Assembly (NCBI GenBank): GCA_020629315.1
Contig: JAHDDO010000015.1
Location: 1-34,493, forward strand
Source: Saprospiraceae bacterium
GTDB taxonomy: Bacteria > Bacteroidota > Bacteroidia > Chitinophagales > Saprospiraceae
Direction: 5' to 3'
DNA: 34,493 nucleotides
Part shown: in pieces, positions 24,541-34,409 of the stretch
Layout of the letters: each line of letters starts with the position of its first letter
Numbering within the stretch: the stretch's first letter is position 1
The notes under the pieces: generated by a model
Databases searched by the model: none
Seen by the model: only the letters and a program-made list of their open reading frames with translations
What the model was told of the DNA's origin: nothing
Made by a program: the position numbers and the translations under genes

Positions 24541-26007
24541 TTAGTCCACATTATCATGAAGGAAAGCATTTCCCCTCTTGATATTATCGGGATCAAAATC
24601 CTCATCTACTGAGATTCTGATATTGGAGAACCCTGCATCCTCAGATATACTTACATCATCTAACTGCACATTATTTCTTTCAAATGCTGGTCTCTTTTCC
24701 ATTTCCGAAATGGTGTGTGGATCATCCAACGGTCTTGATTGTGCTTTACGCACATACTCATCTCTTAACCGTTGCTTCTCAGCTTCCATCCGTTGTGACT
24801 TCACATCCGTGTCAGCTGATTCAATTTTTATAATCGCATCCTGCTCTGTTGCAGGACGATATTGTTCTATAGTAGTTCTAACATCATCTGTATCTAGATC
24901 AATCACGACTGCATTATCTGATGTAGTGGTATTGGTAGGGATAATTTGATCTTCATTATCACCATCATCGATTCCTACTCGAATACTTTGCGGCTTCTTT
25001 GGTTCTGAAAATGTTTTAGTTTTATCAAAACCGGTAGCTATTAAGGTAATCGATATTTTGTCGCCTAAGCTTTCGTCGTAACCATGACCCCAAATAACGT
25101 CAATGTTTTGGCCAGCTTCTTCCATGATATAATCAGTAATGGTTCTCATTTCTGACATAGTCATTTCTTTCGCGCCATGGGACGATGAAATATTCAATAA
25201 TATCTGATTAGCGCCTCTAATGTCATTATCTTCTAAAAGAGGTGAGTTTAACACACTTTCTACAGCTCTTCTTGCTCTATCTTCTCCTTCAGCGACTGCG
25301 GAACCCATTAATGATACACCACTATTTTTCATGACGGTGTTAACATCTTCAAAATCCACATTTATCTTTCCAGCTAGTGTTATTATCTCTGCGATTCCTT
25401 TTGCTGCAATGGTTAGAATATCGTCTGCCTTTCCAAAAGCCTCAGATAAAGGCAGATCGCCATAAATCTCTCCTAATCTATCATTAGAAATGATCAGTAC
25501 AGAATCAACACTTTCCTTTAATTGCTTTAAACCTTCAAGTGCCTGACGTTTTCTTTTTAGACCTTCAAAACCAAATGGAATAGTTACGATACCTACCGTA
25601 AGGATATCCATTTCCTTAGCCGCTTTCGCTATTATCGGAGCTGCACCTGTACCAGTGCCACCGCCCATACCCGCGGTTACAAATAACATCTTCGTTCCAC
25701 TGTCCAAAAAACGTCTAACCTCATCAATAGATTCAATACAAGATTGCTTACCCATTTCAGGTTTGTTCCCGGCTCCCATACCTGAAGTAAGGGATGGACC
25801 CAACTGAATTTTATTTTCTATAGGGCTTGCTTCTAAGGCTTGAATATCTGTATTACAAACTGCAAAATCTACACCTGTAATTCCTTTTTCGAACATGTGA
25901 GCAACGGCATTGCTACCGCCTCCACCTACACCTATTACCTTGATAATCGATGCATTAGGGTTAGGAAAACTCATTTCTGTTTGATTATTATTATCCAACA
26001 TAGTCAT
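24541..26007 (-). CDS. ftsZ: Cell division protein FtsZ
   Basis: 488 residues. FtsZ is the tubulin-like GTPase that forms the division ring. The glycine-rich start GVGGGGSNAV (26-35), the tubulin signature GGGTGTG (115-121) and the synergy (T7) loop NVDFEDV (216-222) are intact. The GTPase core ends near 330; a long acidic, Gln/Asp-rich linker follows and the protein closes with NAFLHDNVD, probably the partner-binding tail for FtsA. The ATG overlaps the ftsA stop by one base (TAATG), so translation is coupled; an ATG two codons later is an alternative. It is the last gene before the terminator. Confidence 0.97.
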   Translation of the reverse strand: MTMLDNNNQTEMSFPNPNASIIKVIGVGGGGSNAVAHMFEKGITGVDFAVCNTDIQALEASPIENKIQLGPSLTSGMGAGNKPEMGKQSCIESIDEVRRFLDSGTKMLFVTAGMGGGTGTGAAPIIAKAAKEMDILTVGIVTIPFGFEGLKRKRQALEGLKQLKESVDSVLIISNDRLGEIYGDLPLSEAFGKADDILTIAAKGIAEIITLAGKINVDFEDVNTVMKNSGVSLMGSAVAEGEDRARRAVESVLNSPLLEDNDIRGANQILLNISSSHGAKEMTMSEMRTITDYIMEEAGQNIDVIWGHGYDESLGDKISITLIATGFDKTKTFSEPKKPQSIRVGIDDGDNEDQIIPTNTTTSDNAVVIDLDTDDVRTTIEQYRPATEQDAIIKIESADTDVKSQRMEAEKQRLRDEYVRKAQSRPLDDPHTISEMEKRPAFERNNVQLDDVSISEDAGFSNIRISVDEDFDPDNIKRGNAFLHDNVD

Positions 26008-27359
26008 TAAAATTCCGAGTCAGGGCTCGCTTCAAAAAATTCTCTTGTGTATGTAAATATCTTTTCATACCATTTTGATTTCCCTTCGTCAACGTCATCG
26101 AATGCTGTACCTTCTAATTCCGCTGAAGCATGGTCATCAATATCAATAACCTCTTTCTCGTTGTATTGATTTTGCTCTAAGGCTATCATTAACAGACCCA
26201 ATGCAGTCGCATAAATAGGGCTAGCTAATTGGCTACTATAACCATGAGCCAGGTGATCTACAGGTATCCCAATCCTAGCATTTAGTCCTGTATGATACTC
26301 TGTTAAAAGGTTGATATTTTTAAGCATCGAACCTCCACCTGTAAGTACTATACCGGCAATTAATTTCTTCTCGTATCCACTACGCTTAATCTCCCACCGG
26401 ATATAGTCTAGGATTTCTTCCAATCTTGCTTGAATAATCCTAGCCAGATTTCTTTCTGATATTTCTTTTGGGTCTCTTCCTTTTATACCTGGAATGGTAA
26501 TCACTCGATTATCATATACTTCTTGTGCCAGCGCGGAACCAAATTTTACTTTAAGTTTTTCTGCTTGATCGGGCATCACAGTGCAACCTTGCTTAATATC
26601 GTTTGTAATGACGTTTCCTCCGAAAGGTATCACTGCTGTATGTCTAATAATTCCTTCATGGAAAATCGTTATATCCGTAGTACCACCACCAATATCTACT
26701 AAGGCGACACCCGCTTCTTTTTCTTCATCCGTAAGTACAGATTTAGCGCTCGCTATAGGTTCCAATGTCATTGATTTGACTTCCAAGCCTACCTTTTCAA
26801 CGCAACGCAAAATATTTCTTGAGGCTGTCATTTGGCCAGTGATAATGTGGAAATTAGCTTCTAATCTAACCCCAGACATACCAATCGGATCCATTATTTC
26901 AGACTCATCATCCACTGTAAACTCTTGGGGGAAAACGTGCAAGATTTTATCTCCTGGCGGAAGAACAATCTTATGCATATCATCTATCAGTTTGTTTACA
27001 TCGTCTTGACTAATTTCTGAATATGCATCACTCCTTACTAGAAGTCCGTGATGATGGATACTTTTTATATGCTGTCCAGCAATACCAACATGTACTTTCT
27101 TGAACTTTTTCTTAGCTGTTTTTTCCGCCATTTCCACAGCTGTCTGAATGGCTTTTACCGTCTTATCAATGTTAGCAACAACACCTCTAGAAACTCCTAG
27201 GGACTTAACAGTTCCCATACCTAGGATTTCAATTTTTTCGTACTCATTTCTGACACCAGCTATGGCACAAATTTTTGTCGTTCCGATGTCTACAGCCACT
27301 ACAATATCAGATGTAGGCCGTGCATCATCCATTGGATTTGGACGTACGCTTTCTAGCAT
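26007..27359 (-). CDS. ftsA: Cell division protein FtsA
   Basis: 450 residues. FtsA is an actin-like ATPase that links FtsZ filaments to the membrane. The ASKHA nucleotide-binding motifs are visible: VDIGTTKICAIAG (23-35), VDIGGGTTDITIF (221-233) and LTGGGSML (339-346). The division-specific 1C subdomain lies between the first two. The C-terminus carries an acidic linker and then an aromatic amphipathic stretch (WYEKIFTYTREFFEA), which probably is the membrane-targeting helix. A 74-bp gap separates it from ftsQ, the largest gap in the cluster, without a promoter match. Confidence 0.96.
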   Translation of the reverse strand: MLESVRPNPMDDARPTSDIVVAVDIGTTKICAIAGVRNEYEKIEILGMGTVKSLGVSRGVVANIDKTVKAIQTAVEMAEKTAKKKFKKVHVGIAGQHIKSIHHHGLLVRSDAYSEISQDDVNKLIDDMHKIVLPPGDKILHVFPQEFTVDDESEIMDPIGMSGVRLEANFHIITGQMTASRNILRCVEKVGLEVKSMTLEPIASAKSVLTDEEKEAGVALVDIGGGTTDITIFHEGIIRHTAVIPFGGNVITNDIKQGCTVMPDQAEKLKVKFGSALAQEVYDNRVITIPGIKGRDPKEISERNLARIIQARLEEILDYIRWEIKRSGYEKKLIAGIVLTGGGSMLKNINLLTEYHTGLNARIGIPVDHLAHGYSSQLASPIYATALGLLMIALEQNQYNEKEVIDIDDHASAELEGTAFDDVDEGKSKWYEKIFTYTREFFEASPDSEF

Positions 27360-27433
27360 AATCTTAGAGTTTTGCCTTAAAAAATTTCGCTATACTAAGT
27401 TACACATTAAAATTAATTAATATGTATAAATCA

Positions 27434-28231
27434 CTAACTTTCTTCACTTATTCCGAATATTCTGCCCTCATATTTCAAATTCAGCTCTGGAAATCTATCC
27501 AATCCTTGTTTTGAAACCACTTTTTTGTAATAGACCTTCAAATTGTAGAATTTGTCTTCCATATTTTCGACAGATCCAATCAAAATTCGTTGCCTTCCCA
27601 TTTTGGGAATGATCTGAATTTCGCCTGATTCTTTTATATCAATTTGCTCCACCAGCGCTTCCAGAAAATCATCTTGATTTATATGATTTGCGACAGCAAG
27701 CAAGTCCTTTAAATTGTGTCTTTCCAAGTCCATAAAATCATCCCTATATTGCTGAATATATCCAGTTGCTACAGGTACTCGAATAGATGCATGTAATCGA
27801 GTTTTTATATGGTTACCTTTTGCATCCAAATAATAGGATCGGCCATCAGCCGGTTCGATACGAAGGACAGGTACACGCTGATCAATGTCTATATGGATGT
27901 TATATCGTTTATCTACATATATTTCACAATCCTCAATACGTTCATCTTGCTCTAGAAACTGTTCGAGCCCCATAATATCTAACTCGCCTATTACACTTCT
28001 ATCCAAATCAAAACCTATTCGCTGCCTAAATAAATAGAGCACTTCCTTTTCGGTTATTAAATATTTACCAGAAGAAATACTTTCAATGTTGACATTGACT
28101 TGGGCTATACTTGCTCTTTTTTGGGTCCAAATGGCCAAAGCTAGAACTACTGTGATAATACCTAAGATCAATATATTGACCCATGTTTTATCACTACTGA
28201 GCATGTGCTTATATGTTTGCTTTTTAATCAT
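27434..28231 (-). CDS. ftsQ: Cell division protein FtsQ
   Basis: 265 residues. Short cytoplasmic N-terminus (about 1-16), one membrane helix (about 18-36), then a periplasmic part beginning with a POTRA-like domain (NIESISSGKYLITEKEVLYL, 49-68) and a beta-rich FtsQ domain ending SVENMEDKFYNLKVYYKK and GLDRFPELNLKY. FtsQ recruits later divisome proteins such as FtsL/FtsB in other bacteria. Sequence identity is low in this family; the call relies on topology plus position between murC and ftsA. The start overlaps the murC stop by 4 bp (ATGA). Confidence 0.88.
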   Translation of the reverse strand: MIKKQTYKHMLSSDKTWVNILILGIITVVLALAIWTQKRASIAQVNVNIESISSGKYLITEKEVLYLFRQRIGFDLDRSVIGELDIMGLEQFLEQDERIEDCEIYVDKRYNIHIDIDQRVPVLRIEPADGRSYYLDAKGNHIKTRLHASIRVPVATGYIQQYRDDFMDLERHNLKDLLAVANHINQDDFLEALVEQIDIKESGEIQIIPKMGRQRILIGSVENMEDKFYNLKVYYKKVVSKQGLDRFPELNLKYEGRIFGISEES

Positions 28232-29604
28232 TCAAAAAATAATTGTTCGATCATGGGATGGTGTTTTTCTAAATTGCCAGCTCCCAATGTTATTATCACT
28301 TCTTTTGGTGTTTTTTCTAACACTTTCTTTAATTCATCGTGGTTTACAACTATACCTTTGCCTTCTTCCATCGCTTCAACAATCATGGCTGAATTTACGC
28401 CTTTGATGGGTTCTTCTCTTGCTGGATATATGGGCAATACTATTGCCTCATCTAGTGCATTTAGTGCTTTAGCAAAACCTAAATAATGGTCTAGTGTCCT
28501 ACTAAATAAGTGAGGCTGAAAAATACCGGTTATCCGTTCTTGGGGGTACATAGCTTTCACTCCATTTATACATGCATTCAATTCTTCTGGATGATGTGCA
28601 TAATCATCTATCAAAACACATGTATCACTTTTTGCAACCAACTCAAACCTTCTCCGGACTCCTTTATAATTGCTCATTAACTTTGACGCTACCGTCAAAT
28701 CTAGACCAAGCACTTTCAATATTAAAAACGCGGCTGTTGCATTTTCTACATTATGAACGCCCGGGAATGCCCATGAAATATCAGTGCTCATGTCATCTGT
28801 TTCAAAACTCCAATTAGATAACCAAGGCTTAGTCACTCCTATGTTATACCGCCCATTTTTGCCCTTAGGGCCATAGCTCAATACTTGAACATTTTTATCC
28901 TCTAACTCACTTTTCACATCTTTAGGCAGCTCACTTTCTAAAGAATCATGAATTAATAAAGTCCCTCCTGGTTTTAATTTTCTTACAAACGTCCAGAACC
29001 CATTTTTCATAGACTCATAACTTCCATACACATCTAAGTGATCTGGATCCATAGATGTTATCAAAGCTATATCTGGTGATAGGTAATGAAAAGACCTATC
29101 AAACTCATCTGCCTCTACTATGGTCCATTCTTCTCCGCTTACATAATTCGAATCAAAATTCTTAGCAATACCCCCCAGAAAACAAACTGGGTTCATCCCT
29201 AAATGATGCATCAAAAATGCGAGCAATGTCGTTGTACTAGTTTTTCCATGAGTCCCTGCTACTGCAATAGTTTTAGCAGCATTTGAAATCAATCCCAAAA
29301 CTTGGCTCCTTTTCACAATTGGAACCGATACGGTTTTGAGGTACTTCCATTCTTTATTGGACTCAGGAATGGCTGGCGTGTACACCACTATGTCAATATC
29401 TTTAGGAATTAAAGACACATCTTCTTGATAATGTATTTTCATTCCTTCGCTGACTAACGTTTCAGTCAAGCTTGATTTATGTAAATCATACCCGCTAACA
29501 CGGATACCTAATTCATTAAAATATCTTGCGATCGCACTCATACCGATTCCGCCGATTCCTAGGAAATAAGCATTTTTAATATCAGCTATTTCCATTGACT
29601 TCAT
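28228..29604 (-). CDS. murC: UDP-N-acetylmuramate--L-alanine ligase MurC
   Basis: 458 residues, normal length. It adds L-alanine to UDP-MurNAc with ATP in the cytoplasm. The N-terminal nucleotide-binding motif LGIGGIGMSAI (15-25), the ATP P-loop GTHGKTSTT (117-125), the VEADEFDRSF segment and DDYAHHPEE in the C-terminal domain are all diagnostic of MurC. The chosen start overlaps murG by 23 bp; a second ATG three codons in (29595) would cut that to 14 bp and fits the family equally well. It overlaps ftsQ by 4 bp. Confidence 0.96.
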   Translation of the reverse strand: MKSMEIADIKNAYFLGIGGIGMSAIARYFNELGIRVSGYDLHKSSLTETLVSEGMKIHYQEDVSLIPKDIDIVVYTPAIPESNKEWKYLKTVSVPIVKRSQVLGLISNAAKTIAVAGTHGKTSTTTLLAFLMHHLGMNPVCFLGGIAKNFDSNYVSGEEWTIVEADEFDRSFHYLSPDIALITSMDPDHLDVYGSYESMKNGFWTFVRKLKPGGTLLIHDSLESELPKDVKSELEDKNVQVLSYGPKGKNGRYNIGVTKPWLSNWSFETDDMSTDISWAFPGVHNVENATAAFLILKVLGLDLTVASKLMSNYKGVRRRFELVAKSDTCVLIDDYAHHPEELNACINGVKAMYPQERITGIFQPHLFSRTLDHYLGFAKALNALDEAIVLPIYPAREEPIKGVNSAMIVEAMEEGKGIVVNHDELKKVLEKTPKEVIITLGAGNLEKHHPMIEQLFFE

Positions 29605-30685
29605 CTATTAAAATCTTTGCAATCACATTGGCTGCGTCTGGCTTTCCAAAGGCCAATATTTTATCACTAAGGGATTTCCTTTGCTCCTCATTATTGGATA
29701 ATTGCAGAATACATTCCCAAAGTGCTTTGTCAACTTCTTTATCCTGCACCATAATGGCTGCTTCACCATCTACTAATGATTGTGCATTTTTTGTTTGGTG
29801 ATCTTCTGCTACATACGGTGATGGAATTAACACCACCGCTTTCCCTACCAAACCTAATTCCGAAATAGTCAAAGCTCCTGCTCTGCATACAACGATATCA
29901 GCCGCTGCATAAGCCAAATCCATTTTCTCAATAAATGTCTTAGCTTTTACAGATGATAATTGTGCTGTTTCACTTTTGCTAAACGTATCCGAATACCCAC
30001 TCCCCATCTGCCATACAAATTGTAAATGTGCAGACTCTTCAATCTCCTTCGTTTTAGAAGCCATGAACCCATTTATCGTTCTGGCACCCAAACTACCGCC
30101 TACTAAAAGAACGGTTGTCTTTTTTGAGTCTAATCCAAAATGATCTAAAGCAAGGCTCCTTTTATCAGTTAAGGACAGCAAGTCTTTTCTAACTGGATTG
30201 CCCGTAAGCACTATCTTTTCCGGAGCAAAAAAACGATCCATCAATGGATAAGCCACACAAATCTTATTCACAAATCTAGACAACCACTTGTTGGTTATGC
30301 CAGGATACGAATTTTGCTCTTGCAATAAACAAGGCACATTCATAAATGCAGCCATCCGCAGCGCTGGACCACTTGCGTAACCACCGAATCCAATTGCAAT
30401 ATCCGGCTTAAAGTCTTTAATGATTTGTCTACTTCTCCATAAACTGACTATCAGCTTAATAGGAAAAAGCAAATTCTTGATACTTAATTTTCGCTGAAGT
30501 CCACTAATCCATAATCCCTTTATTACGTATCCTGCCTTCGGTACTTTCTCCATTTCCATCCGGTCACTCGCACCCACAAATAATATTTCAATATTTTTCA
30601 CTGCCTCCGTTAAGGCATCAGCTACAGCTATAGCTGGATATATATGTCCACCAGTACCCCCTGCACTTATCAAGACTTTCATCAC
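29582..30685 (-). CDS. murG: Lipid II synthase MurG (UDP-GlcNAc transferase)
   Basis: 367 residues. MurG is a GT-B fold, membrane-associated enzyme that moves GlcNAc from UDP-GlcNAc to lipid I, making lipid II. The first glycine loop GGTGGH (9-14), LQEQNSYPG (121-129), GNPVR (162-166) and the second loop GGSLGA (196-201) are intact; the UDP-sugar region CRAGALTISEL is present. The start overlaps the ftsW stop by 4 bp. An ATG at the second codon is an equal alternative. Confidence 0.96.
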   Translation of the reverse strand: MMKVLISAGGTGGHIYPAIAVADALTEAVKNIEILFVGASDRMEMEKVPKAGYVIKGLWISGLQRKLSIKNLLFPIKLIVSLWRSRQIIKDFKPDIAIGFGGYASGPALRMAAFMNVPCLLQEQNSYPGITNKWLSRFVNKICVAYPLMDRFFAPEKIVLTGNPVRKDLLSLTDKRSLALDHFGLDSKKTTVLLVGGSLGARTINGFMASKTKEIEESAHLQFVWQMGSGYSDTFSKSETAQLSSVKAKTFIEKMDLAYAAADIVVCRAGALTISELGLVGKAVVLIPSPYVAEDHQTKNAQSLVDGEAAIMVQDKEVDKALWECILQLSNNEEQRKSLSDKILAFGKPDAANVIAKILIDEVNGNS

Positions 30686-31848
30686 TTTGTTGGCACGGTG
30701 GCCGTATTTTGTTTTTTATAAAAATCTTCAACATATCTACTAACACTAAGGATAATGCCAAAGGAAATACATGTAAACACTAATGATGTCCCACCCATAC
30801 TTATCATAGGTAAAGTCAATCCTGTTACAGGAACTAGATGAACAGATACCGCAATATTGGCAAATGCATGAATTACAATATTGAGACAAAGACCCAAGGC
30901 CAAAATAGCTCCAAATGTCATTGGACACCTTGTCACTAAGGTTATACATCTAAAAAGAACTGCCAAGTACAAACAGATTATTACAACCCCTCCAATGAGT
31001 CCGTACTCTTCACAAATAATTGCGTATATAAAATCTGCATATGGATATGGTAAAAAATTTCGTTGTGTACTATTTCCTGGTCCTTCCCCAAATACCCCCC
31101 CTTCTGCAATCGCAATCTTTGATTGTTGAATTTGCCAACCTCCATCCGTATTAGTCATAAACTCTGTAATCCGAGTATTCCAGGTTTCTACCCGAATAAA
31201 GTCAGGAAACATACTTCCTAGAAAATAAATAAACATAAATACAAATGCACCAAGCATTATTAATAGTAGGATATACTTGAGCGATACTCTACCTATAATC
31301 ATCATCAGCAGACATGTAGTAAATAACAATGCTGCCGTACTTAAGTCGGCTGGCGCAATCAAACCACAAATCAAAATCACTGGAATAATGATTGGGATAA
31401 AAGCATTTTTAAAATCTTTAATTTCTTCTTGTTTCTTTGCCAAAGACCTTGCGACGTAAATGATCAATGTAATTTTTGCAAAATCTGACGTTTGAAAAGA
31501 CATATCTAACCATGGTATAGTTAACCAACGTCTGGCTTCATTTATCTCATTACCCCATATGACTGTATACATTAATAAGGGAATGGTAATTAAGAATAAG
31601 AACGGGGCTAATTTTGAATAATAGAAATAGTTGAGTTTATAACATCTATACATCAAAAAAGCACCAATTAGAAGAAATACGAATTGTTGAATCAAATAAT
31701 ATTCTGTATTACCTCCTCTATGACGATAAGCAATACTTCCAATAGAACTGTACACTGCTAAAAGCGAACAAATTCCCAAAAGAAGAACAATAAGCCAGAC
31801 GACTTTATCTCCTTTTAAATTATTATACACTGTTGTAATAGCTTTCAA
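30682..31848 (-). CDS. ftsW: SEDS-family protein FtsW
   Basis: 388 residues with about ten hydrophobic segments. FtsW is the SEDS glycan polymerase of the divisome, acting with its class B penicillin-binding protein. The SEDS core is visible: FQTSDFAKITLIIYVARSL and GPGNSTQRNFLPYPYADFIY followed by AIICEEYGLIGG, with Asp272 as the likely catalytic Asp. The C-terminal stretch PMISMGGTSLVFTC matches the family's PxxSYGGS motif with Met in place of the Tyr. Position between murD and murG identifies it as FtsW rather than RodA. Confidence 0.93.
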   Translation of the reverse strand: MKAITTVYNNLKGDKVVWLIVLLLGICSLLAVYSSIGSIAYRHRGGNTEYYLIQQFVFLLIGAFLMYRCYKLNYFYYSKLAPFLFLITIPLLMYTVIWGNEINEARRWLTIPWLDMSFQTSDFAKITLIIYVARSLAKKQEEIKDFKNAFIPIIIPVILICGLIAPADLSTAALLFTTCLLMMIIGRVSLKYILLLIMLGAFVFMFIYFLGSMFPDFIRVETWNTRITEFMTNTDGGWQIQQSKIAIAEGGVFGEGPGNSTQRNFLPYPYADFIYAIICEEYGLIGGVVIICLYLAVLFRCITLVTRCPMTFGAILALGLCLNIVIHAFANIAVSVHLVPVTGLTLPMISMGGTSLVFTCISFGIILSVSRYVEDFYKKQNTATVPTK

Positions 31849-31858
31849 TGTGATTCGT

Positions 31859-33142
31859 TTATGTCAGTAATTCTTTAAATTGATTTCCTCGATCTATGTA
31901 ATTTTTAAATAGATCAAAACTGGCGCAAGCCGGTGATAGCAATATGACGTCCCCCACTTCTGCAAAGGATTCTGCTGATTCAATCGCTTCACGCATACTG
32001 TTTGCTTCTTTCCAAGGTTTTCCAGTGTCTCCGAAATAATTAATCAACTTTTGGTTGTCTGTTCCTAGAAATACGAATGCCTTTACTTTTTCTTTTACAT
32101 CTTGATCTAACATACTATAGTCATTGCCCTTATCAACTCCACCTACAATCCAAATCGTTGGATTTTTCATGGCCGAAAATGCGAATCTAACCGCATCCAC
32201 ATTTGTTCCTTTGCTATCATTTATATACTCAATTCCATTCCTCACTACCACGCTTTCCAATCTATGTGGAATAGCTTCAAAACTGAGTAAGCCTTGCTTA
32301 ATTTTTTCCTTTTCCAATCCTGCCTTTTCACAAGCAATGCCAGAAATCAAAGCATTAAAGACATTGTGTTCCCCTTGAATTTTTAACTGATGTGGTTCTA
32401 TTTCGAACTTATCTTTCAACATCGTTTTTGCATCCCAGAAAGGAACAGCAGACTTATTAGCGACACAAAGTGCACAAGCATATTTTAGCATATCATTATC
32501 CTCATTATAAATCAAAATGTCATTCTCTTTCTGATTCATATGCAACCTAAATTTGGCCGCTGCATATTTTTCAATGGAACCTTCGTATCTATCCAAATGG
32601 TCTGCAGTAATATTCAATTGAATAGCTATATCTGGTCTAAATTGATCGATATCTTCCAATTGAAAACTGCTCAATTCCAGTACCATCCATGTATACTTTT
32701 TCCCCCAAGCAATTACAGAAGAGAAACTCTCCCCAATATTTCCACCTAATCCAACTGGCAATCCAGCCATAGTCATGCAATGGTGAATTAATGAACTCAC
32801 TGTGGATTTTCCATTAGAGCCTGTCACCCCAATGATTCTACCATCAAAAAAATCAAACGCAAATTCAATCTCACCTACCACCCGTTTGCGTCTGGATTTC
32901 AGCTCTTTTATGACTACTGATTCATTTGGAATTCCAGGACTTTTTACAATTACATGCGAAGCTTCCAGAATTTCCATGCTGTGCTTTCCTTCTTCGAACT
33001 CTATCTTACTTTTATTTAGTAGATCTTTACGCTCTTCACTGATACTTGCACTATCTGAAAGAAATACCTCACAGCCTTTTTCTTTAGCCAATATTGCAGC
33101 CCAAACGCCACTTTCGCCACCTCCTATAATGCTCACTTTCAC
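31859..33142 (-). CDS. murD: UDP-N-acetylmuramoylalanine--D-glutamate ligase MurD
   Basis: 427 residues. It adds D-glutamate to UDP-MurNAc-L-Ala. The start VSIIGGGESGVWAAILA is the nucleotide-like fold, the P-loop is GVTGSNGKST (105-114), then ELSSFQLED, LNITADHLDRY and the C-terminal NDSKGTNVDA and LSPACASFDLF, all diagnostic of MurD. It follows mraY after 1 bp and precedes ftsW by 10 bp. Confidence 0.96.
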   Translation of the reverse strand: MKVSIIGGGESGVWAAILAKEKGCEVFLSDSASISEERKDLLNKSKIEFEEGKHSMEILEASHVIVKSPGIPNESVVIKELKSRRKRVVGEIEFAFDFFDGRIIGVTGSNGKSTVSSLIHHCMTMAGLPVGLGGNIGESFSSVIAWGKKYTWMVLELSSFQLEDIDQFRPDIAIQLNITADHLDRYEGSIEKYAAAKFRLHMNQKENDILIYNEDNDMLKYACALCVANKSAVPFWDAKTMLKDKFEIEPHQLKIQGEHNVFNALISGIACEKAGLEKEKIKQGLLSFEAIPHRLESVVVRNGIEYINDSKGTNVDAVRFAFSAMKNPTIWIVGGVDKGNDYSMLDQDVKEKVKAFVFLGTDNQKLINYFGDTGKPWKEANSMREAIESAESFAEVGDVILLSPACASFDLFKNYIDRGNQFKELLT

Positions 33143-33143
33143 G

Positions 33144-34409
33144 TTATCTCATTTTTAAGGTGATGATGCTTAATACAGCTAAAAACAAACACACTATCCA
33201 AAATCGAGTAACAATTTTTACTTCATGCATACCCTTCTTTTGATAGTGATGATGTATAGGGGACATTAGGAAGATCCGTTGACCTTCTCCATATTTTCTC
33301 TTTGTGTATTTGAAATATCCGACTTGCAGAATGACTGACAATGTCTCTACAAGGAAAATTCCGCATAGTAATGGAATCAACAATTCTTTGCGTAGTAAGA
33401 TGGCCATTGAAGCTATAATTCCACCCAGTGCCAAACTTCCAGTATCACCCATAAAGACTTTGGCAGGAAATGCATTAAACCACAAAAATCCAATGCAGGC
33501 GCCTATTAGGCAGGCAGCAAAAACCACTAATTCTCCTGACAATGGTATATACAGGATATTCAAATAGTCTGCTAATAATGAGTTACCAGATACATATGAG
33601 AATATTAATAAAGGCACAGCAATAATAGCTGACGTACCCGCCAAAAGCCCATCCAATCCGTCCGTAAGATTGGCTCCATTAGAAACACTAGTGACTACAA
33701 AAATCACCATTGTTATAAACACTAGCCAAACCCATTTTTGAGCATTTTCCTTTAAAAACCAAAAGAAGTCTTTATAGTCTAAAACATTGCCTTTAAAGAA
33801 AGGAACATTTGTCAGGGTAGACTTAACATATGCCACTTCCTTTTTAATAGTAACCCCACCTGGCAAAGCTTCTTCAACTTGAAATTGGTCCACTATTTCA
33901 TATCCGCCTGTCATTGCATCAAATAGCGGCATTCGTACTACTACCTCATCATGCATGAGCATTGTTGATCCTATGATAATGCCCAATCCTACCTGACCAA
34001 ATACCTTAAATTTTCCTTGAAGACCTGATTTGTCTTTTTTAAATACTTTGATATAGTCATCTGCAAACCCGATTAAGCCCAACCAAATGGTAGTGATGAG
34101 CATTAAGATGATATAAATGTTAGAGAGATTAGCAATTAGTAAACAAGGAATAACAATAGCCAAAATGACAATTAACCCACCCATTGTGGGTGTCCCTGCT
34201 TTTTGGTTTTGACCAGCCAACCCAAGTTCCCTAATCGACTCACCAATCTGCATTTTTTGCAATTTTCGGATAATAACATTTCCGATAATGATGCTAAAGA
34301 ACAGTGCTAGTATCAAAGCAAAACTAGCTCTGAAACTTAAAAACTGAAACAAACCTGCACCAGGAAGGCCAAGGTCATTTTCCAGATATTTAAACAATTC
34401 GTATAGCAT
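33144..34409 (-). CDS. mraY: Phospho-MurNAc-pentapeptide transferase MraY
   Basis: 421 residues from the ATG at 34409. MraY moves phospho-MurNAc-pentapeptide to undecaprenyl phosphate, giving lipid I. It has about ten membrane segments. Key motifs are [20 protein letters not shown] (Asp-Asp pair), [27 protein letters not shown] and [11 protein letters not shown] soluble insert of about 70 residues ([20 protein letters not shown] onward) is typical of Bacteroidota forms. The frame stays open upstream to an ATG at 34460, but the added residues (start [13 protein letters not shown]) are not family-like; [12 protein letters not shown] is the usual beginning. The 84 bases to the window edge hold no complete gene. 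Confidence 0.94.
   Translation of the reverse strand: MLYELFKYLENDLGLPGAGLFQFLSFRASFALILALFFSIIIGNVIIRKLQKMQIGESIRELGLAGQNQKAGTPTMGGLIVILAIVIPCLLIANLSNIYIILMLITTIWLGLIGFADDYIKVFKKDKSGLQGKFKVFGQVGLGIIIGSTMLMHDEVVVRMPLFDAMTGGYEIVDQFQVEEALPGGVTIKKEVAYVKSTLTNVPFFKGNVLDYKDFFWFLKENAQKWVWLVFITMVIFVVTSVSNGANLTDGLDGLLAGTSAIIAVPLLIFSYVSGNSLLADYLNILYIPLSGELVVFAACLIGACIGFLWFNAFPAKVFMGDTGSLALGGIIASMAILLRKELLIPLLCGIFLVETLSVILQVGYFKYTKRKYGEGQRIFLMSPIHHHYQKKGMHEVKIVTRFWIVCLFLAVLSIITLKMR

Noticed and set aside
26581..27420. Plus-strand open frames of 142 and 90 codons opposite ftsA
   Set aside because: They mirror the codon structure of ftsA and have no signals of their own.
28086..28486. Plus-strand hydrophobic open frames across the ftsQ/murC junction
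   Set aside because: The apparent membrane-protein character comes from the complement of coding sequence; two frames overlap and both are antisense to solid genes.
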